Positions 1 through 10,062 of a stretch of 64,000 nt of DNA are shown piece by piece. The position numbers and the translations under genes were made by a program. The stretch's first letter is position 1, and each line of letters opens with the position of its first letter. Under the pieces are notes generated by a model. That model had not been told where the DNA came from. It saw nothing but the letters and a program-made list of their open reading frames with translations, and searched no databases. Source of the DNA: Magicicada septendecula (lineage: Eukaryota; Arthropoda; Insecta; Hemiptera; Cicadidae); the NCBI GenBank assembly GCA_034769895.1, contig CM068373.1, positions 436,771,080 through 436,835,079 of the forward strand, given 5' to 3'.

Positions 1-1320
1 AATATAAAATTATATTTATTAGTAAAGCAAAAATAATGTTCATAAATATGAAAAGTAAATATATAATTTGCAATTTACAAAAGTAAATATATACAGTTGT
101 GTATAAGTCTGTTTGTGCATTTGCTTTCCTAAGGTCAAATTCATTTATTTGTTTTCAGAAAATTTCTAGCAAAAACCTAAGAATCTAGTGTTTATTTATT
201 TTGTTATTAAAACAGTCATAACTCACAAACAGTTGAGCACAGAATGCGTGTGTATGCAATGGTTGTACAAATAGAAAATGAAATCTACTCAAAGTAAACA
301 ATAAAAGTGTAAACAAAGTAAAATAATTTGTAAAATTAAGTAAAAGAAATTGCAGTAAAACTAATGAATATGAAGGGTCCAGGGGAAGAAGGGGGAAAGT
401 TAAAAAATTTGGAAATTTAGTTTACTGTGCCATCTCTAGGTATTATCCAATGTAAAAATATTACAGGTTAAGAATGGGTGTAGTGTGTAGAAAAAACTAA
501 AAGAAAGAAACTATACAGGTTATGAAAGAGGTAAGTCAGAGCGCTACACAAAAAGAAGGAGGTAAGACAGCTGTAAGCCAACTGTTATGCACACGCCGTC
601 TTGTTACTTGAGTCTGTGTATGAGCCATAGCGTCGTGTTAGAGTCTGAAATCTCGCGGCACGTGGGGCGATAACCGAGCTGCATGGTGGGGCGGAGCACA
701 GAGTACGAATATATATGGTGGGGCGGAGAGCGCGAGAGAATGCGAATGTGTTTCATTGCCCGACATAAGTTCAGTAACAGCTGATCTGATTTTTAAAATT
801 CTTTCACCACCGTGTTTCTTGAAGTTTGAGGATGGTTTTAGGCATAAATTTTAACCGACAGTTTTAACAATTTTCAAAAACAGAGTCTTCAGACAGTCCC
901 ACGTAATGAAGTTTCTTTTTTAATTTTCATGTAGTGAAATTTTCGGCATGCGTCAAACTTTTGTTTTATGAGAGATAGCTATATGGTGTCAGCGAGTGAA
1001 AATTATAGAAAATTCCAAATTTTATTTTGGATTTGCTTCAATAAAATCGGCTTTTCGTTTTCGAGATATTGGCAGTTTTGTAAGAAATTTAGTTGGCGGT
1101 TTTATAAGAAATTTAGTTGGTTGGCACATGCAGCGATTTTTCTTGTAACGATTTTTCTTAATAATAAATATTACCTTCACGTAATCATATTTTAACATTT
1201 ATTATATGATTCTATTTAATAATAAAAATTTCAATTTTCATGTAGTACCTTAATGTAATTTGATTTCCTGGATTTTGTTGTCCACTGATTATAAATATAT
1301 CACTACTGACTAGGAACACT
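1..1320. other. AT-rich stretch without a recognised gene
   Basis: No coding region I can support. The stretch is AT-rich with short direct repeats. One is at 683-728. Another is a roughly 23 bp repeat in which the string TAAGAAATTTAGTTGG occurs twice between about 1078 and 1121. A GC-richer island lies at about 590-740. The 75-codon frame at 968-1195 has low-complexity F/K/W-rich composition and no family resemblance. Confidence 0.6.
683..728. repeat. Short direct repeat in GC-rich island
   Basis: The 14-mer ATGGTGGGGCGGAG occurs at 683-696 and again, perfectly, at 715-728 in otherwise AT-rich DNA. A related GTGGGGCGATAA lies just upstream at about 662. Its function is unknown; it may be a transposon relic. 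Confidence 0.5.
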
Positions 1321-1874
1321 AATTTGTTATAAATGCTCCATGAAGTTTTAAGAAGACTGTTTAATGATGAAGAAACACATTCATTTTATGAATATTTTAT
1401 AAAACAATATATTAATAAGAAACAATACAGATCATGAGCCTACTGTTATCGGATTCATTTAGGCACAAACACAAACATGTCAATAGAAAATTTTAATAAA
1501 ATAATAAAATATTGTTATCTAAAAGGAAAACGGATTAAACGTCTGGATAAAATAATCTGTGCCATATTATATTTGTTAAACGTATTAAACACTGCACATC
1601 ATGTCATTTACAGTGCATACACTGTAACTCTTGCTTTCATGAGTTTGTGTGTTCGTGTATGGACAGTTGCCATACGAAACAATATGTGCAAACATATTCA
1701 CCTTGTTTGTAGAACACTTAACAATAGGATCCCTGAGAAAAGGAAGAATGAAGATACACTCGTTATAAATATTTCGAATGACGGAGTCATATTAGAAGAA
1801 CTTTAAACGAAATAAGTACAACTAAAGAAACAGAAAAGAGCGTATCTTCAAAAAAAGAAAAAAGAAATCTTGAC
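1321..1874 (+). pseudogene. MULE transposase fragment (C-terminal part, internally deleted)
   Basis: This stretch matches the reverse complement of about 5690-6390, so it is a second copy of the same Mutator-like transposase family in opposite orientation. The reading covers the region after the catalytic core: a helix-rich stretch ending NTNMSIENF, then KGKRIKRLDK, then the SWIM-type zinc-binding end with CKHIH near 1690. Compared with the minus-strand copy it lacks about 180 bp between the RLDK segment and the cysteine-rich segment and has in-frame stops (for example TGA near 1436). The open frame at 1477-1806 is the best preserved piece. A younger LTR element starting at 1879 cuts it; the remainder resumes at 4485. 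Confidence 0.75.
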
Positions 1875-1878
1875 CTGT

Positions 1879-3042
1879 TGTAACGGTACGGAATTAGGGG
1901 CATAAAGAATTTTAAGAAATATCAATTCATACAGTGTTCAACCTTCTGGGAACCCCTGCTTTCACAAAGCTGCACACAATGTTATTGAAAATTGTTTATG
2001 TCTAGACAGCCCGGCTAGACGTATTACGTAACTGCTGGCAACTCAGTCTCTCTGTGGATTACAGAAACACATGTAATTGACACACCCCAGTTTGCATCAG
2101 GAAGTCACAGTAGTCAGTAGTCATTGTTGAACCAGCCAAGTAGACAGCAGAGCCGCGTGGGGCAATTCTGGAGCGCGCGGTTCTAGTAACTATTAATCTG
2201 TGCGAGCGAGTGAGTTGCGTCAGTCAACTCGTATTTTTCAACCGCGCGGTCACAAAAAGAAGACAACAAGTGCTCGAGCTTTATTAACGTCGGCCGACAT
2301 ACTGTTATAAAAATGTAATCTAAAATAGTAGTAAACTACCAAATACTGATTGTACCGCTACAGTGAAAAACTTATAAACGTTTGAAGCAACAGTTCGGAG
2401 TGATCAGTGAAACAGCAAATAACACGTAAGTTATTATCCACTTAGCCGTGGATTGGTTAAGTACCATTCATAAACTACTAAATAAATTTTATTAACATAT
2501 GAAATAAATACAGATAAAGAGCTCTAATAACGGGGGTTAAATATAAAAATGTAAAAAGGGTGAAAGAGTGAGTGAAACAAAGTACTGGGTCATTAAGCAT
2601 ATTAACACCTTGTTATAGCCATGTAAAAATATTAATCGTAAGAATTGTTTTATCCTCATTTTGTATACCGATAACTTTATACGTCTTTTCCATTTAACAA
2701 AAGAAAAACTAAAAACTTATAATCGATGTATTAGTTGATAAGAAATGAGGGGAAGCTGAGCCTTTGTTATATAGGTGTAGGAAATAACAATTTCATTAAA
2801 TAAAAAAAAAAATAATTTGTTTTAGTCAGCATAAACTGTGTTAATATCATTTCGCAACTCAACCCAAATAATCCCTCTGCAACTGTTTTCGTCTATACGA
2901 TCCTGGATTAAAACCTAAACGTAAGAAAAGTGAAGTTTTAAAAATTTAATAAGATTTTATTATTTACAATAAATTTGTAAAGTCTCAGTGGCCCCCGAAC
3001 AGGGACTCGAATTTATTATTAAGAAAAAGACGTAAAGTCTCA
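1879..3042 (+). repeat. 5' LTR of the defective element
   Basis: Starts TGTAACGG directly after the CTGT duplication and ends AAAGTCTCA directly before the primer binding site at 3044. Its last 158 bp (2885-3042) align without gaps to 4323-4480. The LTR includes an internal, older primer-site copy at 2989-3006, explained under the 55 bp repeat. Confidence 0.78.
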
Positions 3043-3063
3043 GTGGCGCCCGAATTCAGGGAC
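2977..3063 (+). repeat. 55 bp tandem duplication of LTR end plus primer site
   Basis: GTAAAGTCTCA occurs at 2977-2987 and again at 3032-3042, each followed by a tRNA-Lys-type primer site. The inner site (2989-3006) reads TGGCCCCCGAACAGGGAC. The outer site (3044-3063) reads TGGCGCCCGAATTCAGGGAC. The inner copy is also present in the 3' LTR at 4427-4444, so the enlarged LTR was propagated by reverse transcription primed at the outer site. Confidence 0.75.
3044..3063 (+). promoter_or_regulatory. Primer binding site, tRNA-Lys type
   Basis: TGGCGCCCGAATTCAGGGAC starts one base after the LTR end. It differs from the well-known TGGCGCCCGAACAGGGAC complement of tRNA-Lys by a 2 bp insertion (TT). Minus-strand DNA synthesis would start here. 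Confidence 0.7.
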
Positions 3064-3232
3064 GATTTGTATGATTTATTATAATCATACAAATTAGACC
3101 TAATATATAAGTTGCAGAGAAGGGTTATTTGGGAGTGAGAGCGGTTTTGTAGGTTAGAAAGGAGTAAAGTAAAACTATAAGTTGAAGTCAAAGTGTGTAT
3201 AATTGTATGTGTAAGCCATAATAATATAAAAA

Positions 3233-3834
3233 ATGGAGAATACAGAGAATCAAATAAATGTAACTGGCGTTAATGAATCGGAAATCCAAGCACTGACTGA
3301 ATCAACGGTCATGAGCGGGTTGGAGGTTCATTCGACTCCAATCGTAGTTCAAAACAGAGAATTAAACGAGTCAGCGGTTATAGATGACTCTGGGATTCAG
3401 TTAACCCCAACCTCAATTAATCAAATAAACAATTTGACAATAATGATATGATGCAGTTGCTTTTAGAGCAACAGAGTAAAATGTCTAATGAACTAAGGGG
3501 CGATATTAACGAAATAAAGGGGGATATTAACGTAAAATTAGATGAACAGAATGTTAAATTTAACGAAATTAAGGGGGAAATGAAACAACAAAATATTAAT
3601 ATTAATGAAATAAATGACAAAGTGACCAAATCACAAAAGAATATTGATGATAAATTAAACGAAATGAATACTAAATTGATACAACAGTTAGATAAGCTGG
3701 AGAGGAATATTAAATATAATGAGGGTACAAACAAAAAGGTAAGTGAAAATAACGGAAATATAAATGATAATGGTGGTAATTTAAGCGTAAAACAAGTGAC
3801 AGTAAACAAGGTGAGTAATGTGGTTAAACAGTGA
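3233..3834 (+). pseudogene. Gag N-terminal region with coiled coil, one frameshift
   Basis: An ATG at 3233 opens 72 codons ending at 3451. The next frame (3448-3834, 128 codons) starts in the four overlapping bases and carries on what looks like the same protein, so I read this as one gag N-terminal region broken by a single-base indel near 3445. The second part begins MMQLLLEQQ and continues as K/E/N-rich heptads with repeated GDIN motifs, a long predicted coiled coil like the N-terminal Gag of some insect Ty3/gypsy elements (from memory). No zinc knuckle is seen. The ATG at 3233 is the first after the primer site. Confidence 0.5.
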
Positions 3835-4322
3835 ATAATATTAGTGATATTAAGAGTAGAAAGTTAGTTGGCGTTAGTAATGGAGTAGTAATAAGTATTG
3901 AGGAGTTGGAGAAAAAATGGAGAGATCGTCTAAATGTAGAGGGGGTACAGAGGGTAAAATTTTCCTGTGATGGTGAAGCAGAGACTTCACAATTGTGTTT
4001 GGAGGATGAGAGTTCCTCAATAGTTTTGGTAAAAGAAGATAAAAGATCTTCACTATGTTCCTGGGTTTTTAGTGTATCTGGTATTTAGATAATTTTGCTG
4101 TATTGCCCTCTGTGTGGAGTGAGATGTGAAATTGGGTTGGGAAAGGGATAATAACGAGAGAAATAGAGTGATAGAGATATTTAAGTTGACTAGAGGTTGT
4201 AAAGGGTTGGCTGAGAAGTTAAATAATGAGAGAATTATTATAAATAATAGAGACTTACCTTGTGTAGTAGCAAACGATGACTATAGGGATAATAATAAAC
4301 ACTTACCTGTTGTGAGAATCAG
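3835..4322 (+). other. Gag-region remnant, two unassigned frames
   Basis: Two short open frames (about 3831-4088 and 4126-4362) begin at non-ATG codons. The first has a WRDRLN segment and an acidic stretch. The second is N/R-rich and runs into the partial 3' LTR. I recognise no domain. They are probably eroded gag or pol left after the internal deletion. Confidence 0.4.
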
Positions 4323-4480
4323 GTTTTCGTCTATACGATCCTGGATTAAAACCCAAACGTAAGAAAAATGAAGTTTTAAAAATTTAATAAGATTTTATTA
4401 TTTACAATAAATTTGTAAAGTCTCAGTGGCCCCCGAACAGGGACTCGAATTTATTATTAAGAAAAAGACGTAAAGTCTCA
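4323..4480 (+). repeat. Truncated 3' LTR of the defective element (last 158 bp)
   Basis: Aligns gaplessly to 2885-3042 with only a few substitutions. The LTR's first ~1 kb is missing, so the internal region is joined directly to LTR sequence at 4323. It ends AAAGTCTCA immediately before the CTGT duplication. Confidence 0.75.
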
Positions 4481-4484
4481 CTGT

Positions 4485-4622
4485 TTGCAGAATTTACAGA
4501 AATTCAGGAAAACATAGGAACTGTAGAAAAGTTTGACTATGCAAAAAACAGATCAGACATCTTTTAATGACACTGAAAGTGATGAAGTCAGCTGCTGAAA
4601 GGAGCTTACAGGTATGGTATGT
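4485..4622 (+). pseudogene. MULE transposase fragment, extreme C-terminus
   Basis: This continues the fragment at 1321-1874 after the LTR insertion. It matches the reverse complement of about 5530-5680, including the stretch GAAGTCAGCTGCTGAAAG shared with the minus-strand copy. The homology fades after about 4622. Confidence 0.7.
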
Positions 4623-4681
4623 ATAATTTTATAAAAATTAGTGTTCCGAGTCCTGATATATTTATAATTAATTTGGTTGTT

Positions 4682-4720
4682 AAGAAGCAAATCCAAAGCA
4701 ATTGCCTGGATTTGCTTCTT
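4682..4720. repeat. Perfect 14 bp inverted repeat (hairpin)
   Basis: AAGAAGCAAATCCA at 4682-4695 is followed, after 11 bases that include the palindrome GCAATTGC, by its exact reverse complement at 4707-4720. It lies just past the end of the plus-strand MULE homology. It could be a terminal structure or a small foldback. Confidence 0.6.
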
Positions 4721-5276
4721 GGAGTTAGTGTCCTGTACCCGTTTAGGTTTTGTTTTGAATTGTCTCTGTTTGATAATGTTTCTGTTGTGTGCAGTATTTT
4801 CAGTGACCTGCAACGCAAAAAAAAAGTATCAAACACTACAAGAAAAAATCTAACTACATCTAGTTCTCGTTGTGTAGTTTAAAGTAAACATGTCCCGCTT
4901 GTAGTACACTTAAAACTAATTGTATTGAATTTGTAGACTGGTAAGTGTGGATTTACTTTAGGTAACAAGAGTTCACTTAATGATACCTACTTAACTGTTA
5001 TTTTTTTGTAATTAATAAAATTAGTAAAAAAGTTTTCAAAATTTGTTAAGCAAAAAACTGATACAGTAAAAATACAATCAAAAACATATTTATCTTTATG
5101 CTCAGATTTAACTTTGTGGCTGGTGTTAAGAGAAATTTATTTATTTATTTTAATCTACTGCTATAAGAACAATTTGGAAAAAATACATACGATAAGATTT
5201 TAGAATTATTTCAGTGAACTTAATAATTATAAATCTAATGTAAACACACGCAAAATCAGTACTGACTAGCAATTAA

Positions 5277-5500
5277 AGGATGGGTAGATGGATAGATAGA
5301 TAAATAATTCAGTAAATAGGCTACATGAGTAGATGATTTGATAAACAGATATGTGAGTGTATATCTGAATAGGAGAGTAGGTGGATAGATATCCTAAGTA
5401 AAGCTATAGGCTAAAATTTGGATAGATGGGTGGGTGGATAGTTTGTGTAGGTGGGTGAGAAGACAGATAATTTGATGAGTAGGTAGTTTGGATTAGACTG
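5277..5500. repeat. Degenerate TAGA/TGGA simple repeat
   Basis: Repeated, imperfect GGATAGAT, GGGTGGAT, GATGGATAGATAGATA and GTAGGTGGATAG words. This looks like an old GATA-type microsatellite or minisatellite. Confidence 0.6.
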
Positions 5501-5529
5501 TATTACAAAATAAAATGGATAAACTGACT

Positions 5530-7931
5530 GAAAATTATATATACCTTTAAGCTTCTTTCAGCAGCTGACTTCATAGCTTTTATTGTCAGTAGTAAGTGCC
5601 CCATCTGTTTTTTTTGCGTTTTGAAACTGTTCAACAGTTTGTAGGTTTTTCTGAATCTCTTGAAATTGTTCAAACAGTTTCATTCTTTCATTATTTAAAG
5701 ATATGCTCTTTTCTGTATCTTTACTTTTACTTACTTCATTTAAAACTGTTTCTTCTAACATAATATCTCCGTCCTTTGGAAGATCTATAACAAGCATATC
5801 TTCTTCATTCTCCCTTTCCTCAGGGACCTATTGTTAAGTGTTCTACAAACAAGGTGAATATGTTTGCACATACTGTTTCATATGGCACTGTCCATACACA
5901 AACACACAAACTCACGAAAGCAAGAGTTACAGTGTATGCACTGTAAATGACATGATGTGCAGTGTTTAATCCGTTTAACAGTATAAAATTCTGTTTGTGT
6001 GGATGACAGGACCTGCCACTTGTCATCTAAAGTTGTCAAAACTTTCTCTGCGTCCAACAACATACTAGCTTTGTGACGATTTCTTAATACTTGCAAATTT
6101 TTCACAAGCTTTTCTTTTTTCATTTTAATTATCAGATCAAAAATGTTATCTCTGAGCAAATGTAATATGGCACAGATTGTTTTTATCCAGTCGTTTAATC
6201 TTTTTCCTTTAAGATAAGATTTTATTAAAATTTTCTATGGACATGTTAGTGTATGCCTAAACGGATTCGAAAACAGTAGGCCCAGAGTCTGTATTGTTCA
6301 TTATTTATATACTGTTTTTCAAAATACTCATAAAATGAATGTGTTTGTTCATCATTGGACATTCTTCTCAAGGCTTCATGGAGCATTTTTTTAAATGCAT
6401 CTTCATCAAGTTCATACAACAGAGCCTGTAACATTTTAAAAACACTGTCTTGCTTTTCTTTTATTTTAATTTTTGTATTTACATTGGGTCTCCAAGCCTT
6501 TAGAACATGCCATGCACAGTAAAAACAGTTGTTGAAGGTCCCATAGTTTACACCATGCTGAATAGAATGTATCTTCCATATCAGACAAAAATGTATGAGT
6601 TTTAATACATCCGAATGAAGACTTTATTTTATCAATAACAAATCGTAGAACGGTTTCATCCCCTCTGTTCGTAAACATGAAAGCAGCAGGAAATCCCTCC
6701 CTGATTTCATCCATAGTTACAAGTGTGTATAACTGAAAATTATAATTGTTGAGACCATGCGTTCCGTCGATCAACATCACTACCGTATTTATATAGAACA
6801 TTCTTTGAGCTTTAGTCATAAACAATAAAACAAAATCGTCTTCTTTCAGCTGAGGAATCTCAAAACTATTTACACCTTGTGGTTTATAAACCACTAAGGC
6901 AGTGTCCTTTGATGTTTTAAGATCTTCAACCCAAGCCTCGATGCTTACAGGGTCAAATGGATGTTTTGTGGCTTCATCATTTAGATTAAAGTTTTTCTCA
7001 ATATTTATGATATCTTTTTTGTTCACTAGGCAAATTCTTTGAAGATCACAATTTGATATCGAACACCTGATATCTTTTAAAATTTCCTAATGGGGTATTT
7101 TACTTGCTAAGTGAGTTGCAATTTGGTTTCTCTCTTCTTCGTCAAGTGAATATGTTTTAACTCATTTTTATGGCCAACATGTGTAGAAAGATATGACACA
7201 TTCAAAGTATCATTTTAAAATTTTTTCACTTGATCATTGCTGGACAAAAGGTATTTATTTTACATGTGCCCATAATTTTTATGTGATGTTTGTTAACACC
7301 TCGTTTCCTGTAAAAACCACTTCTGTGGCATTGGTAAACAGACACATTTCCATTTAACTTTTGTTTAACAAAAGAAGTTGTTTTTTTCAATTTCTTGTTT
7401 CCACGCATTAAATTCATCGACAGAATCAAAACTGTGATGTTCAAACTTCATAAAAATGCCATGTACATTTTCAAAATGACTGTAAATATTCTCTTCATTA
7501 TGTTGCTTTGGTCTCCTTGTTATGAATTTACAAATAGGACATTTTCTTTCAACCAAAAGTAAAGGTTTTCCAATGTTATGATATTTTCTTTCATGCTTTA
7601 TGAGGTTCTGTTTATGCTCGTATTTTGCACTATACAGAGTACACATGAAAGATTGTGCTAAGGATTTCTTGTCACTTTTATGTATTTTTAATATGTGACG
7701 TTTTAAACTACTCTGGTCAATTGTTGTATAAGTGCACATATCACATTTATAAATTTGTTTTGGCTCAGAAGAATGGGTTGATTTGATGTGTCGCTGCAAA
7801 TTCCTTTTTTTGGGAATACTGTTTGTTACACAAAGTGCAAGTAAATTTAGTTGTTTCAATTTGCTCACCTTTGGCATTTCTTTTGTGAACAATTCTAATA
7901 TGGTCTTTACAATAAGAACTCTTTGCTGCAA
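5530..7931 (-). pseudogene. Mutator-like (MULE) DNA transposase, frameshifted
   Basis: Read on the minus strand, the pieces fall in transposase order. 7931-7365: C2H2-type zinc fingers (CDMC...HILKIH and similar) and a DEFNAWK segment. 7444-7226: a FLYWCH/FAR1-like zinc domain (YQCHRSG, then GTCKINTFCPAMIK). 7026-6466: the MULE core with MLIDGTHG (first catalytic Asp) and FLSDMED (second Asp). A frame-slipped C-x-WH motif follows near 6515. 6434-6246: the helix-rich C-terminal part. 6159-5878: a Cys-rich SWIM-type finger. 5797-5558: a coiled-coil tail. The product would bind element ends and cut and paste DNA. At least three frameshifts and stops make it dead. No terminal inverted repeats or target duplication were found, so its limits are uncertain. 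The Phantom-like subgroup is only a guess. Confidence 0.8.
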
Positions 7932-8662
7932 AAATCACATTTTACAGCAGTAGTATTTATCTGTAAATAAACATAGCAGTTTTCATATAATTTAAATTTA
8001 ATAAGCAAATTTCAGATGAAATGGTAACAACTAAACTTTATTTAACAATCACAATTTATATTCCATATAAAGTAACATGGCATATACATAGACCTATATG
8101 TTATACCGTATAAAGGCATACTGCAAATACTGATTTGTACTTTTCTTCTGTGCTCATTTTGTTTTCCTGTTAATATCTCTAATAGTATTGTAAATGGAGA
8201 AAGTTTGTAAGTTTTCTTACTTTATGAGTTTGTAAGAGGCAATCTCAGAAACTTTGCAACAGATGTTTACTATCTGACTTAGCTTATGTATCCAAACAGT
8301 TTTACTGTTTCTAGATGCCAGGCATTTAATTTACTTTTAAGTGACTAAGGGCTAACTCAAGCCGAATTAAAATATCAGTTTGTCTCTGTTGATTTTAATT
8401 AAAACATAATTACTCTGAACATTTTGTCAATTGTTTACTGGTGAATGCTATTCACAACTTGGATGGACATGTGTATCTTTGCTTGAAAGCTCTTAGAATA
8501 GTGACAGTGTTTGACAAGAGTAATTGTGAAATGTGTATAATAGGGTACCAGTACAATGCATAAATGATAGTAAATAGTACACTATAATAAGTAGTACTAG
8601 GAGCCTGGCAAAATCTTTCTCAAATACAACTTACACAAATCCTGTTTCTTGCTTAAATGTCA
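7932..8662. other. Non-coding AT-rich stretch
   Basis: Nothing recognisable on either strand. It may contain the unrecognised 5' end of the minus-strand MULE element. Confidence 0.5.
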
Positions 8663-8696
8663 CGCGCGCGTGCACACACACACACACACACACACA
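8663..8696. repeat. CG/CA microsatellite
   Basis: A short alternating CG run (8663-8670) is followed by (CA)12 at 8673-8696. Alternating purine-pyrimidine tracts of this sort can adopt Z-DNA. Confidence 0.85.
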
Positions 8697-9046
8697 GTCA
8701 CTGTTCTGCCAGTTGTGAACAGCGGCAACTGCACCAATTTCACTTACAGACACTTAGATAAATAAGATAATAATTAATTTATTGTTGATGTGAGAGGGTA
8801 CTTTTTATACCTGATGTGCTATGCTACATTTATCAAAGACACATGCAAAAAGTAAAATTTACATTTTTACATGTAAAGTACTCAGACAGATTTAAAAATT
8901 AAACTAGTTGTAATGACAGCTGAGTAAAATAAACAGTGCTTATAAAATTTTATTTACTTAACCTAACTCATTTCATATATTTCATTCGCTATATTTTTTA
9001 ACTAGATTACTAAGTACATTTATCAAATTAAATTGTGTACCCCCTC

Positions 9047-9050
<4 letters not shown>
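8697..9050. other. Non-coding AT-rich stretch between microsatellites
   Basis: No open frame or transposon motif recognised. Confidence 0.5.

Positions 9051-9144
<94 letters not shown>
9051..9144. repeat. Perfect (CA)47 microsatellite
   Basis: 94 bases of uninterrupted CA. The minus-strand frame through it is a Cys-Val repeat and not a gene. A perfect tract this long is likely polymorphic. Confidence 0.95.
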
Positions 9145-9145
<1 letters not shown>

Positions 9146-9532
9146 CATGTATATAAACATGACCTCTGATCTGACTTAACTAACTTTAAAGTTTTTAAAG
9201 TGGCGACAAATACATACAGACACACACATACAGACAAAAAACCACAGCTACACCAACATAAAAAATAATCTTGAGATCCTACACTACTTACCTAAAAGTC
9301 GAAAACTTAACACAGCAGAACAATATGAAATATACAAACACTACACAATACAACCAAACAACATACTTAATGACCAATTACACTTTAAATCACACGCACT
9401 CTTTGACACAATTATACACAAAACATACAATAATTCGGAATCCCGCGCCAACACCCTTCCACCTCCACACACACCCCACACAACCTACCAACTAGAAAAA
9501 ACCGTTAAAAGTTCCAGACATTCTGTATCATA
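9145..9532. other. Unassigned sequence upstream of the hammerhead-like motif
   Basis: The plus-strand frame at 9271-9495 encodes a T/N/H-rich low-complexity peptide with no family signature. This could be the remnant body of the retroelement that carried the motif at 9533-9576. Confidence 0.4.
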
Positions 9533-9576
9533 CCTCGCTGAGGAAGGCGAACATCATGCTGAAACGTCGTACGAGG
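9533..9576 (+). ncRNA. Hammerhead-ribozyme-like motif (type I, short stem III)
   Basis: The conserved core is complete. CTGAGGA (9538-9544) fits CUGANGA, GAAA is at 9561-9564, and TA at 9570-9571 fits the U-H cleavage pair. Stem I pairs CCTCG (9533-9537) with CGAGG (9572-9576). Stem III is two pairs (9564-9570 and 9565-9569) around the loop GTC. Stem II is weak: A45-U60, G46-C59 and C48-G58 with a bulged G. Minimal hammerheads with very short stem III are known from Penelope-like retroelements. The following AAAATAAATAAAG resembles a retroelement tail. Activity is unproven because stem II is poor. Confidence 0.5.
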
Positions 9577-9636
9577 AAAATAAATAAAGTAAGTTTCACA
9601 TGTGAAAGTGTAGCAATTAATATTCAAGAATGTGTA

Positions 9637-10039
9637 TGTTCAGATTTAAAATGTGTTCAACCATGATTCGCCTGTGACGTCAGCTGCATATCACGTTGTA
9701 GCCGGACGAGCTAAGGTCGGTCCGCCCCCCCTTTCAAAAATAGCAGTCGACTGACGGAGCTCCAGGAGGCAACAGCCTGTTCCGCGCGTGTGTTACGCAA
9801 AATTCAATTTACGGCCGCCAATATGTGAACGACTCAATTAATTCAATTTTAATTAGCTTAAATTATTAGATATGCAGTCGTACGAGCACGCGCGGATTCG
9901 CATGAATATAATTTAATCTGTGTTTTATGATTATACAGTCCACTTTATCGTTTATTTTGTTTAAACCCAGCCTATTGTTTAAAGTGTGAACAGCCGTTAA
10001 CCCCAAGCTACGCAAGGGGACAGCAAGTTCAACACAACA
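9637..10039 (+). repeat. Left LTR of the old BEL element
   Basis: Runs from TGTTCAG to ACACAACA (TG...CA), 403 bp, followed after two bases by the primer site. The end was set by comparison with the nested BEL LTR, which also ends CAACA before TGGTCC. It contains a perfect CRE palindrome at 9675. Confidence 0.8.
9675..9682 (+). promoter_or_regulatory. CRE/ATF palindrome TGACGTCA in BEL LTR
   Basis: A perfect TGACGTCA lies 39 bases into the LTR. The right LTR has the mutated TGACATCG at the same place. The unrelated-looking nested BEL LTR also has a perfect copy near its start. A role as an enhancer bound by CREB/ATF-type bZIP factors is inferred. Confidence 0.5.
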
Positions 10040-10041
10040 TA

Positions 10042-10062
10042 TGGTCCACCAGGGCCGGATTT
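10042..10062 (+). promoter_or_regulatory. Primer binding site of old BEL (tRNA-Tyr-like)
   Basis: TGGTCCACCAGGGCCGGATTT follows the LTR after two bases. It aligns, with one inserted base, to the primer site of the nested BEL (TGGTCC...GGGCCGGATTT), which resembles the 3' complement of insect tRNA-Tyr. Confidence 0.55.

Larger units (their letters stand above)
1879..4480 (+). mobile_element. Defective LTR retrotransposon (tRNA-Lys primed) with CTGT target duplication
   Basis: The element begins TGTAACGG and ends AAAGTCTCA, giving TG...CA termini. It is flanked by the 4 bp direct repeat CTGT at 1875-1878 and 4481-4484. It has a 1164 bp 5' LTR, a tRNA-Lys-type primer binding site, a gag-like region, and only the last 158 bp of the 3' LTR. 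It has no protease, RT or integrase, so it cannot move unaided. It interrupts the MULE fragment, which reads on across the duplication. Family placement is inferred: 4 bp duplications and gag frames rich in N/E/K coiled coil fit insect Ty3/gypsy elements. Confidence 0.8.
4623..5529. other. AT-rich spacer between the two inverted MULE copies
   Basis: No gene seen. It contains a perfect hairpin (4682-4720) and a degenerate GATA/GGAT-type simple repeat (about 5277-5500). The ORFs around 4553-4882 on both strands overlap the hairpin and have no family resemblance. Confidence 0.5.

Noticed and set aside
2989..3063. Lentivirus-like primer site (TGGCGCCCGAACAGGGAC)
   Set aside because: The sequence reflects shared tRNA-Lys priming. 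The element has insect-type gag-like frames, no env and no lentiviral genes.
9028..9237. Minus-strand frame with a long Cys-Val run
   Set aside because: It is only the translation of the (CA)47 microsatellite.
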